A stretch of DNA of 64,000 bases from Ceratothoa steindachneri (taxonomy: Eukaryota; Arthropoda; Malacostraca; Isopoda; Cymothoidae). This document shows, in pieces, positions 62,614 to 64,000 of the stretch. Where the stretch lies: assembly GCA_963969495.1 (NCBI GenBank), contig OZ018331.1, positions 148,286,387 to 148,350,386 on the forward strand, in the 5' to 3' direction. Under the pieces are notes generated by a model. That model had not been told where the DNA came from, searched no databases, and was given only the letters and a program-made list of their open reading frames with translations. The stretch's first letter is position 1; the number at the start of each line of letters is the position of its first letter. Position numbers and translations under genes: made by a program.

Positions 62614-62923
62614 CTGAGGAAAAAGAAGAGGAAACAAGTGAATAACGAACGGAATTCGAGCCCACATGAGCACCTATTTCCACAAAACCCTCGCCCATTA
62701 GTAAGGCCAAGTTAATGTAGCTACTCAAGCTATCTTGCATATATTTTAATTTACCCTAACTTCACCACTTTCCATATGACCTCATATATCTTTATTAATA
62801 CGCCTCGTTGGTTGATGCTTTTATTTTAGGTGATAATAATAATCATGGTTCGTTTAACTTCAGGGACTTAGGTTGGGAGTCCTCGTTCGGTATCTTGAGT
62901 TTGTTTCGTAGGTGCGAACCTCT

Positions 62924-63072
62924 TCCTGAGAGTTGATTATCCATCTTCGTGAGTCAAGCATCCTGAGAGTTGATTATCCATCTGAGTGAGTCAAGCATCC
63001 TGAGAGTTGATTATCCATCTTTCTGAGTCAAGCATCCTGAGAGTTGATGATCCATCTTCCTGAGTCAAGCAT
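62924..63072. repeat. 37/38-bp tandem repeat, 4 units
   Basis: tcctgagagttgattatcca followed by tctt(c/t)(g/c)(t/c)gagtcaagca repeats four times with few changes. Confidence 0.93.
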
Positions 63073-63314
63073 TCACTGCTGAAGAGGATTGCTTAACTCA
63101 TCATTATCATCATTAAAAATCTTCTTTTATTGTCTTCTTCATCCATTTTTTCTTCCCTTGTCTACTTTTTCCTCTCCGTCACTAAACTACGTTCGTTCTT
63201 TGGTCATTACTATTAAGTCAATAAACATTAATCGCTAATATTCCTTCTTTTTTACACCCACGTTCCATTTTCCTACAAACTTCGACCCCCACTTTTGACA
63301 GCGGACATAAATCA

Positions 63315-63520
63315 GTAGGATATAGCGACCATCTGGCGACTGCATACAAGAACATAAGTCATTGTACTTAATTTCAAGCCTAGTGCCAATAAAATCAAAA
63401 TAAGTCAACCCCCTCAAAAGACAAACCAAAGAAAGAACAAACAAAACAAAAAGAAGAAGAAAGCACACCCCAGCTTCAGGGAAAGGTAGCGCTTCTCTCC
63501 CGCCAGGAAATCGCTAGGAC
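63315..63520 (-). mobile_element. LINE 3'-untranslated fragment
   Basis: The phrases accatctggcgactgcatac, acataagtc and agcttcagggaaaggt follow the order of the 3' UTRs at 57597-57815 and 58230-58430, with more divergence. Minus-strand orientation as in those copies. Confidence 0.6.
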
Positions 63521-64000
63521 TTGAAATCCCACCATAACCACTTACTACTAGACAATCTCACCTACCCCCTCGGTAGTCGTGGACATAGTCGTGTCAGTTT
63601 GGGGAAGAAACAGGGTCTCTAAAACTTAGTATATCATACCCAGTGTCAGTCAAAATTGACAAGACTGAAAAGGGTCATTTTAGATAGTCAGTTGAAAAGA
63701 GAAAATCCATTGTTCACGTTCTATTTATTCTTCCAAAAACAATTGGCTTCCAATTAAATTATAAATAAATCGACAAAAATAACTTGAATTTTGACCTTAC
63801 GACATTTTTCTCAGCGCTTCTTTTAGAAGTATGCCATTTAGGGTAAAGTTGTACATCCTATCCGTGCCACAAAGTTAAAGTGTTTGGTAGGAGAGAAATT
63901 GCCAACCTTTTAGCAAAATTAGATGGAAATCCACCAATAAATATTTTTGTAATCACACTAAGACACAAACATCTACCATTTTGGTAAAGAAAGTAATAGC

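Larger units (their letters stand above)
62614..64000. other. Upstream PKA-R2 intron sequence
   Basis: Apart from the repeats listed at 62924-63072 and 63315-63500, no coding block was recognised. The remaining PKA-R2 N-terminal exons must lie beyond the window. Confidence 0.5.

Noticed and set aside
62924..63072. CRISPR-like direct repeats
   Set aside because: Units are contiguous without unique spacers and the DNA is eukaryotic; an ordinary tandem repeat.

Overview
The window is eukaryotic nuclear DNA, most likely from an arthropod and probably a decapod crustacean. That is an inference from the arthropod-like protein kinase A regulatory subunit, long (TA)n, (GA)n, (TTC)n and (ATT)n tracts, short TTAGG-type runs, and very dense LINE, hAT and Tc1/mariner debris. 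There are no bacterial operons. Only one host gene can be read with confidence.

Host gene: six exons of a type II cAMP-dependent protein kinase regulatory subunit (PKA-R2) lie on the minus strand at 62530-62613, 42954-43060, 39189-39450, 32592-32750, 27662-27764 and 19767-19897. All splice sites are GT-AG and all phases agree. Together they encode 281 residues: the start of the first cyclic-nucleotide-binding (CNB) domain through the stop codon. The N-terminal docking domain and inhibitor segment are not visible and should lie beyond 64000. The introns are about 19.5, 3.5, 6.4, 4.8 and 7.8 kb, and almost everything else in them is repeat-derived.

3' flank (1-19766): a 57/58-bp satellite (1-690), an L2/Rex1-like LINE relic (1420-3085), T-rich minisatellites, two hAT-type MITEs carrying TTATCG clusters, and a minus-strand LINE relic (10619-12890) split by two hAT-type elements, one of which holds a further LINE 3' end. 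A degenerate ORF1-like stretch and a LINE RNase H end follow.

Last intron (19898-27661): a nearly intact CR1-like LINE (21368-25135) with an intact SGNH-esterase ORF1 and an ORF2 broken by just two in-frame stops, plus a 3'-end fragment and another LINE relic. The next introns hold a mariner and a Tc1-like relic side by side, and two broken copies of the same uncharacterised, multi-copy invertebrate protein family (36358-38513 minus; 41042-42285 plus). The minus copy keeps a GT-AG intron that carries a 94-bp-arm fold-back hairpin between (TA)n tracts, and lies next to heat-shock-element-like sequence.

First visible intron (43061-62529): a hAT MITE, a 40-bp minisatellite, a decayed CR1-like LINE, simple repeats, LINE 3' ends, and a ZBED-type hAT transposon (60078-62523) with a Tc1-like element nested in it. 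This hAT sits exactly on the exon/intron border: its 8-bp target duplication is a copy of the PKA-R2 5' splice site.
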